From Brevibacillus reuszeri (GTDB lineage: Bacteria > Bacillota > Bacilli > Brevibacillales > Brevibacillaceae), in the NCBI RefSeq assembly GCF_001187725.1, contig NZ_LGIQ01000005.1, forward strand, positions 323,025 through 387,024: a stretch of 64,000 nucleotides of DNA, read 5' to 3'. Made by a program: the position numbers and the translations under genes. Below the pieces are notes generated by a model, which worked only from the letters and a program-made list of their open reading frames with translations, was not told the origin of the DNA and did not search any database. How positions within the stretch are numbered: position 1 is the first letter of the stretch; every line of letters begins with the position of its first letter. Shown in pieces: positions 1 through 7,677 of the stretch.

Positions 1-416
1 CAGACTGCTATTATCGGTCATTCGCTACTGAGGACGGAGGACGGGAAGTAGTTAGCGGAGAAATGAATACGATTATGGCAGGACTTGCATGTGGGGAACC
101 AAACACGAGAGCGTTTCGCCTTCTGAGTGGGTGTGCGACTGGAGCTTTTTCATGCCCCGATTCCATCTCTGCACTCGGCATGAGAGTGTATGGCAATCCA
201 CTGGGGAGCGACCCCCGCGTAATATCAGGAGAATCAGGTGCAGTAACCTTGGGCCTGCTCTACTATTTACGCAAGCGATCGGCTGATCCCATGCTATGCT
301 GCGAGCTTTCACTGGATACGAGCTCTCGCATACTGTTGATCAGTACGGAGGGAGACACAGACCCGCAGCAATATCAAAAGATCGTATGGGAAGGACACTA
401 CCCAGCGTACACATAG
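1..416 (+). CDS. ygeX: Diaminopropionate ammonia-lyase, C-terminal part (cut by window start)
   Basis: The frame is open from base 3 to the TAG at 414-416, so this is the last ~137 codons of a larger gene. The family is PLP-dependent and breaks 2,3-diaminopropionate into pyruvate and ammonia. The C-terminal signatures AGLACGEPN and SGESGAVTLGLL fit this fold-type II family, whose glycine-rich loops contact PLP phosphate. The catalytic lysine would lie upstream of the window. A YgeY-type M20 hydrolase follows after 17 bp, and the ygeX-ygeY pairing is known from other bacteria, which supports the call. Confidence 0.8.
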   Translation, partial: DCYYRSFATEDGGREVVSGEMNTIMAGLACGEPNTRAFRLLSGCATGAFSCPDSISALGMRVYGNPLGSDPRVISGESGAVTLGLLYYLRKRSADPMLCCELSLDTSSRILLISTEGDTDPQQYQKIVWEGHYPAYT

Positions 417-433
417 AAAAGGAGTGAGAAGCG

Positions 434-1615
434 ATGGAACAGCTAAATAGCCTGAATGTGATTTTGAAAGAAACGGAAAATGAACTGATCTCCTTTACCC
501 AAGAGTTGATTAGAATTCAGAGCTACTCCGGCCTTGAACGAGAAATTGCTGCGTGCATTGAGCAAAAAATGCTTGAGCTCGGGTTTGATGAAGTGTTTAT
601 TGACGCAATTGGAAATGTTGTTGGGCGAATCGGAAACGGCGAAAAGGTGATCATGTTCGACTCCCATATGGATACAGTAGAGGTAAATGACCCGGAAGCA
701 TGGGAGGTGCCGCCCTTTAGCGCAGAGATTGTAGGGGGAAGACTTTACGGCAGAGGCTCCGTTGACATGAAATCGTCGATCGCTGCATCCATTTATGCGG
801 CCGCCCTAGCAAGACAAGCAGGCTTTTGTGAAGGGAAAACGATTTATGTTTCATGCACGGTCGATGAAGAGTATTGCGATGGCGAAAATTTGAGGCATTT
901 ATTCAGAGAGCGCGAGATCAGGCCCGACTACATGGTGATTTGTGAGCCGTCCAATAACAAGATTACGCTCGGGCATAAAGGCAAGGCGCAAATTGTCATC
1001 AAGACAAAAGGTGTCTCTGCTCATGGCTCCGCTCCGGAAAAAGGCAAAAACGCGATCTATGAAATGGCTGAAATCATTCAGCGAGTAGAACAGACGAATA
1101 CGGAGCTGATGAAAAGAGAAGGTCCAAGAGGCACGCTGGTGATGTCTCGAATATCCAGTGTCAGTGCTTCGCTGAACGCAGTTCCGTCGGAATGTGAGGT
1201 GTATTTGGACCGGCGCTTGGTACTGGGAGAAACCGAGGAGACGATCAAAAGCGAAATGGACAGAATTATTCAAGGCAAGGAAGCAGCTTGGGAAATCGGG
1301 ACACTGCGCCGTAAAAGCTGGACGGGTGTCGAGATCACGTACGATCCTTTTCATTTGCCCTGGAAAATCGATGAGAAGCATGAGCTGACCCAAGCGTGCA
1401 ATGCAGCTTTTGTCCAGACCTTTGGCAGTGAGCCGCAGGAGTATGATTTTTGGGACTTTGGAACAAATGCCGTAACGCCTGTCAGCATGGGCATCCCGAC
1501 TATCGGATTTGGTCCTGGCGATTACAAGCTGGCGCATATGACCAATGAGAGCTGCGAAGTGAAACAAATTGTAGAGGCCTGCCATTTTTATACGACGCTC
1601 ATACGTGAAGTGTAA
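434..1615 (+). CDS. ygeY: YgeY-family M20 zinc hydrolase (selenium-metabolism-linked type)
   Basis: 393 aa. Member of the M20 metallopeptidase/deacylase family; the substrate is unknown, and YgeY proteins are usually annotated as selenium-metabolism hydrolases or ArgE-like deacetylases. Visible metal-site motifs are DSHMDTV near residue 75, GRGSVDMKSS near 110, the DEEYCDGEN acidic pair near 143 and a C-terminal AHMTNES histidine. The start follows an AAAAGGAGTGAG ribosome site 6-8 bases away. It sits 17 bp after the diaminopropionate lyase and is probably co-transcribed, suggesting uptake and breakdown of an unusual amino acid or dipeptide. A strong hairpin terminator follows. Confidence 0.82.
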   Translation: MEQLNSLNVILKETENELISFTQELIRIQSYSGLEREIAACIEQKMLELGFDEVFIDAIGNVVGRIGNGEKVIMFDSHMDTVEVNDPEAWEVPPFSAEIVGGRLYGRGSVDMKSSIAASIYAAALARQAGFCEGKTIYVSCTVDEEYCDGENLRHLFREREIRPDYMVICEPSNNKITLGHKGKAQIVIKTKGVSAHGSAPEKGKNAIYEMAEIIQRVEQTNTELMKREGPRGTLVMSRISSVSASLNAVPSECEVYLDRRLVLGETEETIKSEMDRIIQGKEAAWEIGTLRRKSWTGVEITYDPFHLPWKIDEKHELTQACNAAFVQTFGSEPQEYDFWDFGTNAVTPVSMGIPTIGFGPGDYKLAHMTNESCEVKQIVEACHFYTTLIREV

Positions 1616-1629
1616 AACGGCAGAATCAT

Positions 1630-1676
1630 AAAAAAACGGCGTAACAGAACTGTGGTCAGTTCGTACGCCGTTTTTG
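1630..1676. terminator. Bidirectional Rho-independent terminator
   Basis: AAAAACGGCGTA pairs with TACGCCGTTTTT and an inner GAACTG/CAGTTC stem closes on a TGGT loop. The A-run and T-run on either side allow use by ygeY (plus strand) and by the convergent gene ending at 1732. Confidence 0.85.
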
Positions 1677-1731
1677 CATAGAGGACTTGCTGCAAGCTTC
1701 TTCCAGCAGAGTGACAACCACGGCTTCCCAC

Positions 1732-2376
1732 CTACTTTTGGAGCTGCATGGTGTGGGCAAAATCGTGCAACCTGCCAAGCTCTGTGATATTTCGATTGCA
1801 CTGGTGGCTATCCTCGCAAATGTAGTTGCCTTTTTTCAAATAGGTACCATCACCGGACGCTTTTATATCCGCAATAAACATACCCAAATCGGCAAAGCTG
1901 TTACAAATCGCACAAACTCCTTTTTTGTTGATGCTTGAAAAGGTCCCGTGCAGGCCGATCAGCTTGTTATCCAGATGAGTGACGATGTACTTTCTGGAGG
2001 AGCCTTCATCAAACCAGCCCAGGTAAGAAAGCTCCTTCCAATCGATGTCGTCAGCTTTTGGCACCTTCAGCTTTTTCACTTTCGGAAATAGCTTCTTCAG
2101 GGTTTGCTCCGTCACGCCTTTAAACGGGATAACGCAGGGAGACAGCTCTGCAAGCAGTTTTTTCGCCTCAGCTCGATCCTCAATGTGATGAATGGGGCTC
2201 AGAAGCTTCTGTTGCTCCTCGGTCAGTTCCGGAAATAGCTGGAACACTTTTTCTTTTGCCATATCTTTTAGCGCATTGAGTACGGAACGATCACTACTGT
2301 TTGCATAACCATTGATCAGGGCCTGTGTTTGCGCCTTGATAAAGTTATATTCGTGACTTTTGATAAACGGTTCCAT
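1732..2376 (-). CDS. EF-G-binding protein, FusB/FBP family
   Basis: 214 aa from an ATG preceded by AGAGGTGATT. The N-terminal ~130 residues are a charged helical region ending in the KVPKADDIDWKELSYLGWFD segment. The C-terminal ~80 residues hold a treble-clef zinc site, CAIC near residue 157 and CEDSHQC near 190, as in FusB/FusC and chromosomal FBP proteins. FusB-type proteins bind elongation factor G and help it leave the stalled ribosome, giving fusidic acid resistance in staphylococci. The role here is inferred from the fold. The frame is open further upstream to 2601, but that extension runs through the intergenic repeat and is rejected. Confidence 0.8.
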   Translation of the reverse strand: MEPFIKSHEYNFIKAQTQALINGYANSSDRSVLNALKDMAKEKVFQLFPELTEEQQKLLSPIHHIEDRAEAKKLLAELSPCVIPFKGVTEQTLKKLFPKVKKLKVPKADDIDWKELSYLGWFDEGSSRKYIVTHLDNKLIGLHGTFSSINKKGVCAICNSFADLGMFIADIKASGDGTYLKKGNYICEDSHQCNRNITELGRLHDFAHTMQLQK

Positions 2377-2510
2377 GATAATCACCTCTGTCTTTCCTGT
2401 TCTTATTTTAGCCTGAGCGTGGGTGGAGAGGAAATGTAGAGGATGAGTCGGAAACAAACTCGCCATACTGGGGAGGGAAAAGACCCCCGACGGAGCGCTG
2501 GTGTGGTGGG

Positions 2511-2630
2511 AGGAAAAAGGAGAAAACACTTCAGCTTCTTGGGACTTAGCGTTGGGGTCATCCCTGTTCGGCTTCACTCCAAAAACGAAACTCGCGTCCA
2601 AAGAGCTGGCGCTTATTTCTCCTTTTTCCT
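2511..2630 (+). repeat. Palindromic intergenic element, copy 1 (internally deleted, 120 bp)
   Basis: Outer arm AGGAAAAAGGAGAAA (2511-2525) is the perfect reverse complement of 2616-2630. Inside are the family features AGCTTCTTGGGAC, an inner purine arm ending CCAAAAACGAAAC, and the core GCGTCCAAAG. The core then runs straight into AGCTGGCGCTTA, which in the copy at 24282-24488 belongs to the outer 3' side. The element therefore lost its inner 3' half, apparently between two CCAAAG motifs. Confidence 0.85.
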
Positions 2631-2706
2631 AGCAAACTCTTGGTGTCCGCCAGCGTTTTTTAAGGCTTTAGAACAATTAAAAACATAAAAAAACGCGTTC
2701 ACATAA

Positions 2707-2749
2707 AAGCAGCACCGACAATCTGTGATTTCAGATCATCTGTGCTGCT
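2707..2749 (-). terminator. Rho-independent terminator for the CD3324-like gene
   Basis: AAAGCAGCAC pairs with GTGCTGCTTT around an inner ATCTG/CAGAT stem. Read on the minus strand it ends in a T-run 14 bp after the stop of the gene at 2764-3027. Confidence 0.75.
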
Positions 2750-2763
2750 TTCGTTTGCCGAAA

Positions 2764-3027
2764 TTATTTGGTATAAACAATTTTCTTGATCGTTTCAATG
2801 GAGAGGAAGTAGTCCTCAGCCAATTGGGCGATACTGCTGCCGTTTTGAAACAAATGCTTGATTTTGCGATTTCTGTCATCAAGTAGCTTTCTTCCTCCAG
2901 AACGTGTACCCCATTTTTGATACGTTGCCTCTGGCTTTGGTATATAAATGGCTTCGCCTTGTACATACTTTTGAATTTCAGCGATCAGTGTTTCAGGCAA
3001 AATAGCGGTTGCTTTTACATATTTCAC
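2764..3027 (-). CDS. CD3324-family small protein
   Basis: 87 aa. The N-terminus MKYVKATAILPETLIAEIQ, the GGRK motif near residue 44 and the C-terminal helix-turn-helix-like SIAQLAEDYFLSIETIKKIV are typical of the short conserved proteins annotated CD3324 family. No biochemical function is established. The C-terminal half looks like a DNA-binding HTH resembling resolvase or sigma region 4 helices, so a small regulator is plausible. A TTATTCTCGAG stretch lies upstream without an obvious strong ribosome site; GAGCTGGCAGAAGTG just before the start is the best candidate. Confidence 0.7.
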   Translation of the reverse strand: MKYVKATAILPETLIAEIQKYVQGEAIYIPKPEATYQKWGTRSGGRKLLDDRNRKIKHLFQNGSSIAQLAEDYFLSIETIKKIVYTK

Positions 3028-3365
3028 TTCTGCCAGCTCCTTATTCTCGAGTAAAAAAAGAAATAAGGTGCAAAGCCGTCAGAAATAGAAATGAGATAAG
3101 CTCACGTAGGCGATGATATGGTCAATCTCCGCCTCATGCAAAGTATCGCCTCTCTAAATCCTAGGCTTTGCATGAGACGCTGCAGTATCTGGCAACCCAG
3201 AATTCGTTACCAATGGATGCACCCCCTCAAAATCCGTGTATGCTCTGTATTATAAAAGAAATGAAGGATGATTACATCTTTGCTGCAGCAAAAAGGTAAA
3301 AGAAAAAAATGGCGTGCAAACGAATAAGCCCGTTCGCACGCCATTTTATTTATTCTCACCTTGCA
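3028..3365. other. Intergenic region with an 11-bp inverted repeat and a terminator
   Basis: CTCATGCAAAG (3133-3143) and CTTTGCATGAG (3166-3176) are perfect inverted arms with a 22-nt loop. A second hairpin at 3303-3350 terminates the flanking genes. No complete gene is supported. On the minus strand a short stop-to-stop stretch (about 3085-3155) could be a remnant, but it lacks a start. Confidence 0.6.
3303..3350. terminator. Terminator downstream of ytpI
   Basis: AAAATGGCGTGC and GCACGCCATTTT pair around AACG/CGTT with runs of A and T on both sides, so it can act on the minus-strand ytpI, which ends at 3366. Confidence 0.8.
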
Positions 3366-3707
3366 TTAGGTCAGCTTTTCTTTATTCAGCTCTGCCTGCC
3401 AAGCCGTGCGGTAACGAAAATAATTGCGGGTTCCCAAAAACAGATTGATGACACCGACAACGAGCATGATCAGGGCAACGACGATCCGAATTGTATCCAG
3501 TGACTCAAAAGTGAACTGATTGAGGCCAAACAAAGTAACCAAAACACCCAAAGCGACGTTCATTTTCCCCAGCGTCATGCGGGATTCCAGTGGATGGACA
3601 CCTCGTCTGCGGGCATGCATGCTGAAATAGACACTGGCAACCAGTGAAGCGAGAACGCCGGTCAAATAAATAGCTGACCACATAAACGGATTCATCCTCT
3701 CTTGCAA
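3366..3707 (-). CDS. ytpI: YtpI-like small membrane protein
   Basis: 113 aa with three hydrophobic segments (about residues 8-27, 48-65 and 70-92). B. subtilis ytpI is also a ~100-aa membrane protein a few genes from dnaE, so position and topology both fit. The first start is TTG (3705-3707), with TAGGA 9 bases upstream. An ATG four codons later (3693-3695) has AGAGAGG directly abutting it, which is too close for a ribosome site. Function unknown. Confidence 0.7.
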   Translation of the reverse strand: MQERMNPFMWSAIYLTGVLASLVASVYFSMHARRRGVHPLESRMTLGKMNVALGVLVTLFGLNQFTFESLDTIRIVVALIMLVVGVINLFLGTRNYFRYRTAWQAELNKEKLT

Positions 3708-4069
3708 TCTCGTATTATCCTACCAAAAGAGGGGGAGAATGGTCAAATGATCCAAGGAACATTCGTTCTTATTTCTCCATACTCGTTGCTTTTTCCGTTA
3801 TAATAAAGAAGAGAGATAAAAAAACCTCTATCGAGGCCAGCTCACCGAGGAACGACCGCGTTTTAGCGGAAGGTTTTTATGCGTTCCGGAAAGTTTAAAC
3901 AAGGACGCTTTAACACTGTGAAGTACTTGAACTTTCCTATACGTTTAGAAAACCTGGCTTCGCCCTGCCTTTTGGCGGTGCCGCGGTTATACTTATATTG
4001 GATAAGAATTTTATAAATTCTTATCTGTACAAAAAACGATTCGGAATGCTAACAGAGAGGAAGAACATC
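3708..4069 (+). promoter_or_regulatory. Long structured leader upstream of dnaE
   Basis: A TATAAT box (3799-3804) precedes a region rich in pairing. AAAAACCT near 3820 pairs with AGGTTTTT near 3871, enclosing a CCGC/GCGG hairpin and CTC/GAG pairings. GGAAAGTT near 3888 pairs with AACTTTCC near 3932. A perfect 25-nt palindrome lies at 4001-4025. No riboswitch consensus I know matches it. It could be an attenuator, an autonomous small RNA or a dnaE leader. Confidence 0.45.
4001..4025. repeat. Perfect AT-rich palindrome before dnaE
   Basis: GATAAGAATTT and AAATTCTTATC are 11-bp perfect arms around TAT, ending 44 bp before the dnaE start. It could be an operator for a dimeric regulator or an RNA hairpin in the leader. 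Confidence 0.7.
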
Positions 4070-7000
4070 ATGACCTCCTTTGTTCATTTGCATGTTCATA
4101 CAGAATATAGCTTGCTTGATGGGGCAGCTCGCATCGATGCATTGGTCGAAAGAGCGGCTACGCTCGGCATGCAGGCGCTCGCGATCACCGATCATGCCAA
4201 TTTGTACGGCGCTGTGCCGTTTTATAAAGCTTGTCTGGAAAAAGGAATCAAACCGATTATCGGGATGGAGCTGTACCTGATCGAAGGCAATCTGCAGGAT
4301 CGTGTTCGCAACGCCCCTGCCCCGAGCCATCTGGTCGTACTTGCTGAAAACGAGCAAGGCTACAAAAATTTGTTGAAGCTGGCGACGATTGCCAATACAG
4401 ATGGAAACTATATCATCCCGCGTATGAATAAAGAGGTGCTCGCTCGACATAGCACAGGGCTGATTGCTCTTAGTGCTTGTCGCGAAGGGGAAGTGTCACG
4501 ACTCTTACTGGCTGGTGAAGCAGAGGAAGCCAAAGAAAAAGCTTTGTGGTATCGTTCCACATTTGGACCCGAGCACTTTTATCTGGAGCTGCAGGATCAC
4601 GGGCTGGAGATTGAGCGCAGACTGAATACGCGACTGGTCAAGCTCAGTCAGGAGACAGGCATCCCGCTCGTAGTCACGAACAACGTCCACTATCTTTTCC
4701 AGGAGGAGCATCAGCAGCACGACATTTTGCTTGCAATCGGAGAAGGCAAAACCGTCGATGAGGAAAAACGGTTCCGCTATGAAACGGATCAATATTTTTT
4801 GAAGACCGCTGAAGAAATGGCTACGGCATTTGCCTATGTCCCAGAAGCTCTTGAAAACACCGTCGCAATTGCGGAGCGGTGTCAGCTGGAGCTGTCGCTT
4901 GGGGCTCACATTTTGCCGGAATTTCCCTTGGCTGCTGGACAAGATTCGACGACCTTTTTGCGTGAGCTTTGTGAAAAAGGCTGCATTGAGCGTTACGGTG
5001 AAATTACCCCATTTTTGCAGCAACGACTCGATCATGAGCTGTCGATCATCACAGGAACCGGCTTTACGGATTATTTTTTGATTGTTTGGGACTTTATGCG
5101 ATATGCCCATGAGCATGGTATTCCGACAGGCCCTGGAAGAGGCTCGGCAGCAGGCAGTCTGGTTGCGTACGTCCTGCGAATCACCAATGTCGATCCATTG
5201 CGCTATCACTTGCTTTTTGAACGGTTTCTCAATCCGGAGCGTGTTACGATGCCCGATATTGATATCGATTTTTCCGTGGAGCGTCGTGATGAAGTGATTC
5301 AATACGTAGCGAGAAAGTACGGACATGACCGCGTAGCGCAAATCATCACATTCGGAACGATGGCAGCACGGGCAGCCGTGCGTGACGTAGGACGCGCTTT
5401 GGGATTATCTTTGGCACTGATTGACCGTGTGGCGAAAATGATTCCGCAATCCCCAGGCATGACGATCGATCGGGCAATGCAGCTAAATCCTGATATCGGC
5501 AAGCTGTGCGCGGAAAACCAGCAGGCAGCAAAGCTGATCGAAACCGCCAAAGGAGTAGAGGGTTTGCCGCGGCACGCGTCTACACATGCAGCCGGGGTGG
5601 TCATCTCCCGTGAACCGCTGACACAATACGTACCTTTGCAGACAGGAAATGAAGGTCTCGCTCTTACCCAATATCCGATGGAGATTTTGGAAGAAGTGGG
5701 CCTGTTGAAAATGGATTTTCTCGGCTTGCGCAACTTGACGATTATTCAGGAGACCCTGCGTCATCTCAGCGAACAAGGAACGCCGTTGGATCTGGAAAGC
5801 ATGCCGACGGATGACGCGCGTACGTTTCAAATGCTCACGCGCGGCGAGACGACGGGTGTGTTTCAGCTGGAATCCGCAGGCATGCGCAATGTCCTGCGTG
5901 ATCTGAAGCCTACGACGCTGGACGATATTATCGCGGTGCTGGCCTTATACCGTCCGGGACCGATGGAGATCATTCCACAATACATCGCAGCGAAGCACGG
6001 ACAGAGCAAGGTGCAATACGCGCATCCGATTCTCGAGCCGATTTTGAAGGATACGCATGGCTTCATGATTTATCAGGAGCAGATCATGCAGATATCCTCT
6101 ACTCTTGCCGGGTTTAGTCTGGGAGAAGCAGATATTTTGCGACGCGCAGTCGGGAAAAAGAAAAGAGAGCTGCTCGCCGAACAGCGGGAAAAGTTCGTAG
6201 CAGGCTGTGTTCGTCAGGGCCATGACGAACAGCTGGGCAATCAGGTGTACGATCTTATCGTGCGCTTTGCCGATTACGGCTTTAACAAGGCCCATTCTGT
6301 CGCCTATGCAATGATTGCCTATCAGATGGCGTATTTAAAAGCAAATCATCCGCTCGCATTTATGGCGGCTCTGCTTTCCTTGTCGATTGGCAGCCAGACC
6401 CGGATTGCCGAGTATACAGAGGAAGCTCGCCGCTTGCGTCTTCCTGTGCTGGGGCCTGATGTGAACAAGAGCAGTGCGATGTTTACGGTGGAGCAAAACG
6501 CCATCCGTTTTGGTCTTGCCGCCGTGAAAAACGTAGGCTACAGCGCGATTGACTCCATCACGGGCGAGCGCGCAAAAAGACCGTACCGCGATGTGTTTGA
6601 TTTTTGCGCTCGGGTGGATGCGCGCTTGGTGAACAGACGTGTCGTCGAATCACTGACGCTTTGTGGCGCACTGGATAGCTTACCTGGCCACCGCAGTCAG
6701 CTGCTCCTGCTTTTGGATGAAGCCGTAGGTAAAGCGAATAGCAAAAGAATCGAGCGAAACGCAAACCAGCTTGATTTGTTTGCGGGTGAAGAGGGAGCAG
6801 CTCCCGTTCGTGAACCAGCGGAATATCCGGAAGTACCACCACTTTCCCAGACCCAGCAGCTAAAAGAAGAGCGTGACCTGCTCGGCGTTTACATATCAGG
6901 TCACCCGCTCGATCAATTTGCCCATGTGGCGAACCGTCCCGAGGTGACTGCAATCTCTGCTTTGGGAGAGCTGCCGCGTGACAAAACGGTAAAGGTCTTC

Positions 7001-7498
7001 GGAATGGTGACGCATGAACGCAGAATCCAGACCAAAAAAGGCGATCCGATGGCTTTCATAACGATTGAGGATAAAACAGCACAGGTGGAAATCGTCGTAT
7101 TCCCGCAGGTGTATGTGAAGTATGCAGCGGTATTGGGGCTAGAGCGAATGGTTATTGCAGAAGCGCGTATCGATCATCAGGATGACACGGTAAAACTTTT
7201 GTCCTCTCGTTTTTGGGATGCACAAGCATTGCCGCAGCCCACGGTAGAAAACGTTCTTTTTGTCAAAATAAGTCCGGCACAAGAACAGGATTCGACCCTG
7301 CAGCAGCTCAAACAGTTATTTGTCGAAAAAAAAGGAACGATTCCCGTTATCCTCTATTACGAGGGAAAAAGACAGACAATTCGCCTTCCGAGCGACATTT
7401 CGGTAGAGGTGGACGAGTCATTTTTGGAGCTAGCGCGAGAAATTGTGGGACATGACAGCGTAATTCAGAAAGAATTGCCCATAAATTGGGGAGGATGA
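4070..7498 (+). CDS. dnaE: DNA polymerase III alpha subunit, DnaE type
   Basis: 1142 aa replicative polymerase that in Bacillales extends primers before handing over to PolC. Domains: PHP from residue 6 (HLHVHTEYSLLDG) with TDHANLYG near 46; C-family polymerase with catalytic PDIDIDF at 395-401 and MDF at 548-550; (HhH)2 and GFNKAHSVAYA thumb/finger region near 740; OB fold from ~970. There is no separate proofreading domain. The ATG at 4070 follows AGAGAGGAAG and begins at the PHP motif. An in-frame GTG/TTG extension from 3998 lies within the palindrome and is rejected. The gene ends inside its terminator. Confidence 0.97.
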   Translation: MTSFVHLHVHTEYSLLDGAARIDALVERAATLGMQALAITDHANLYGAVPFYKACLEKGIKPIIGMELYLIEGNLQDRVRNAPAPSHLVVLAENEQGYKNLLKLATIANTDGNYIIPRMNKEVLARHSTGLIALSACREGEVSRLLLAGEAEEAKEKALWYRSTFGPEHFYLELQDHGLEIERRLNTRLVKLSQETGIPLVVTNNVHYLFQEEHQQHDILLAIGEGKTVDEEKRFRYETDQYFLKTAEEMATAFAYVPEALENTVAIAERCQLELSLGAHILPEFPLAAGQDSTTFLRELCEKGCIERYGEITPFLQQRLDHELSIITGTGFTDYFLIVWDFMRYAHEHGIPTGPGRGSAAGSLVAYVLRITNVDPLRYHLLFERFLNPERVTMPDIDIDFSVERRDEVIQYVARKYGHDRVAQIITFGTMAARAAVRDVGRALGLSLALIDRVAKMIPQSPGMTIDRAMQLNPDIGKLCAENQQAAKLIETAKGVEGLPRHASTHAAGVVISREPLTQYVPLQTGNEGLALTQYPMEILEEVGLLKMDFLGLRNLTIIQETLRHLSEQGTPLDLESMPTDDARTFQMLTRGETTGVFQLESAGMRNVLRDLKPTTLDDIIAVLALYRPGPMEIIPQYIAAKHGQSKVQYAHPILEPILKDTHGFMIYQEQIMQISSTLAGFSLGEADILRRAVGKKKRELLAEQREKFVAGCVRQGHDEQLGNQVYDLIVRFADYGFNKAHSVAYAMIAYQMAYLKANHPLAFMAALLSLSIGSQTRIAEYTEEARRLRLPVLGPDVNKSSAMFTVEQNAIRFGLAAVKNVGYSAIDSITGERAKRPYRDVFDFCARVDARLVNRRVVESLTLCGALDSLPGHRSQLLLLLDEAVGKANSKRIERNANQLDLFAGEEGAAPVREPAEYPEVPPLSQTQQLKEERDLLGVYISGHPLDQFAHVANRPEVTAISALGELPRDKTVKVFGMVTHERRIQTKKGDPMAFITIEDKTAQVEIVVFPQVYVKYAAVLGLERMVIAEARIDHQDDTVKLLSSRFWDAQALPQPTVENVLFVKISPAQEQDSTLQQLKQLFVEKKGTIPVILYYEGKRQTIRLPSDISVEVDESFLELAREIVGHDSVIQKELPINWGG

Positions 7499-7517
7499 GG
7501 AATGTCCTCCCTTTTTC
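7488..7517 (+). terminator. dnaE terminator overlapping the stop codon
   Basis: GGGAGGA (7489-7495) pairs with TCCTCCC (7505-7511), followed by TTTTT. The 5' arm lies within the last dnaE codons. Confidence 0.75.
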
Positions 7518-7578
7518 GCCGTTTTCGGCAGGTTTACAGGATAATAGGTTTTGCTATATATTGAACTCATAACTTTAA

Positions 7579-7595
7579 AAGTGGTCAGACCACTT
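7579..7595. promoter_or_regulatory. FadR/GntR-type operator upstream of malic enzyme
   Basis: AAGTGGTC-A-GACCACTT is a perfect 17-bp palindrome. The TGGTCnGACCA core is typical of FadR-subfamily GntR operators. A FadR-subfamily gene is the second gene of the downstream unit (9020-9694), so autoregulation and control of malic enzyme are likely. Confidence 0.75.
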
Positions 7596-7677
7596 AGGCG
7601 GGTTCAATGTTTTTCGTGAGAATACATGGGCTCTCAAGCAATCATAGAACAGATAAACGTGAAATGGAGTGGTTATG

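Larger units (their letters stand above)
2377..2763. other. 387-bp intergenic region with truncated palindromic repeat and a terminator
   Basis: Between the divergently read end of the FBP promoter region and the stop of the CD3324-like gene. It holds copy 1 of the palindromic repeat (2511-2630) and a GCAGCAC hairpin (2707-2749). The open frames crossing it are repeat-derived and show no family signature. Confidence 0.8.

Noticed and set aside
899..1801. Long minus-strand frame opposite the M20 hydrolase
   Set aside because: Shadow of a well-supported gene; no ribosome site and a terminator inside it.
2443..2688. Open plus-strand frame of 81 codons
   Set aside because: It runs through the palindromic repeat copy 1 and has no family signature or ribosome site.
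3080..3160. Minus-strand peptide-like stretch with HEAEIDHIIAYV
   Set aside because: No start codon, bounded by a TAG upstream, and too short to assign.
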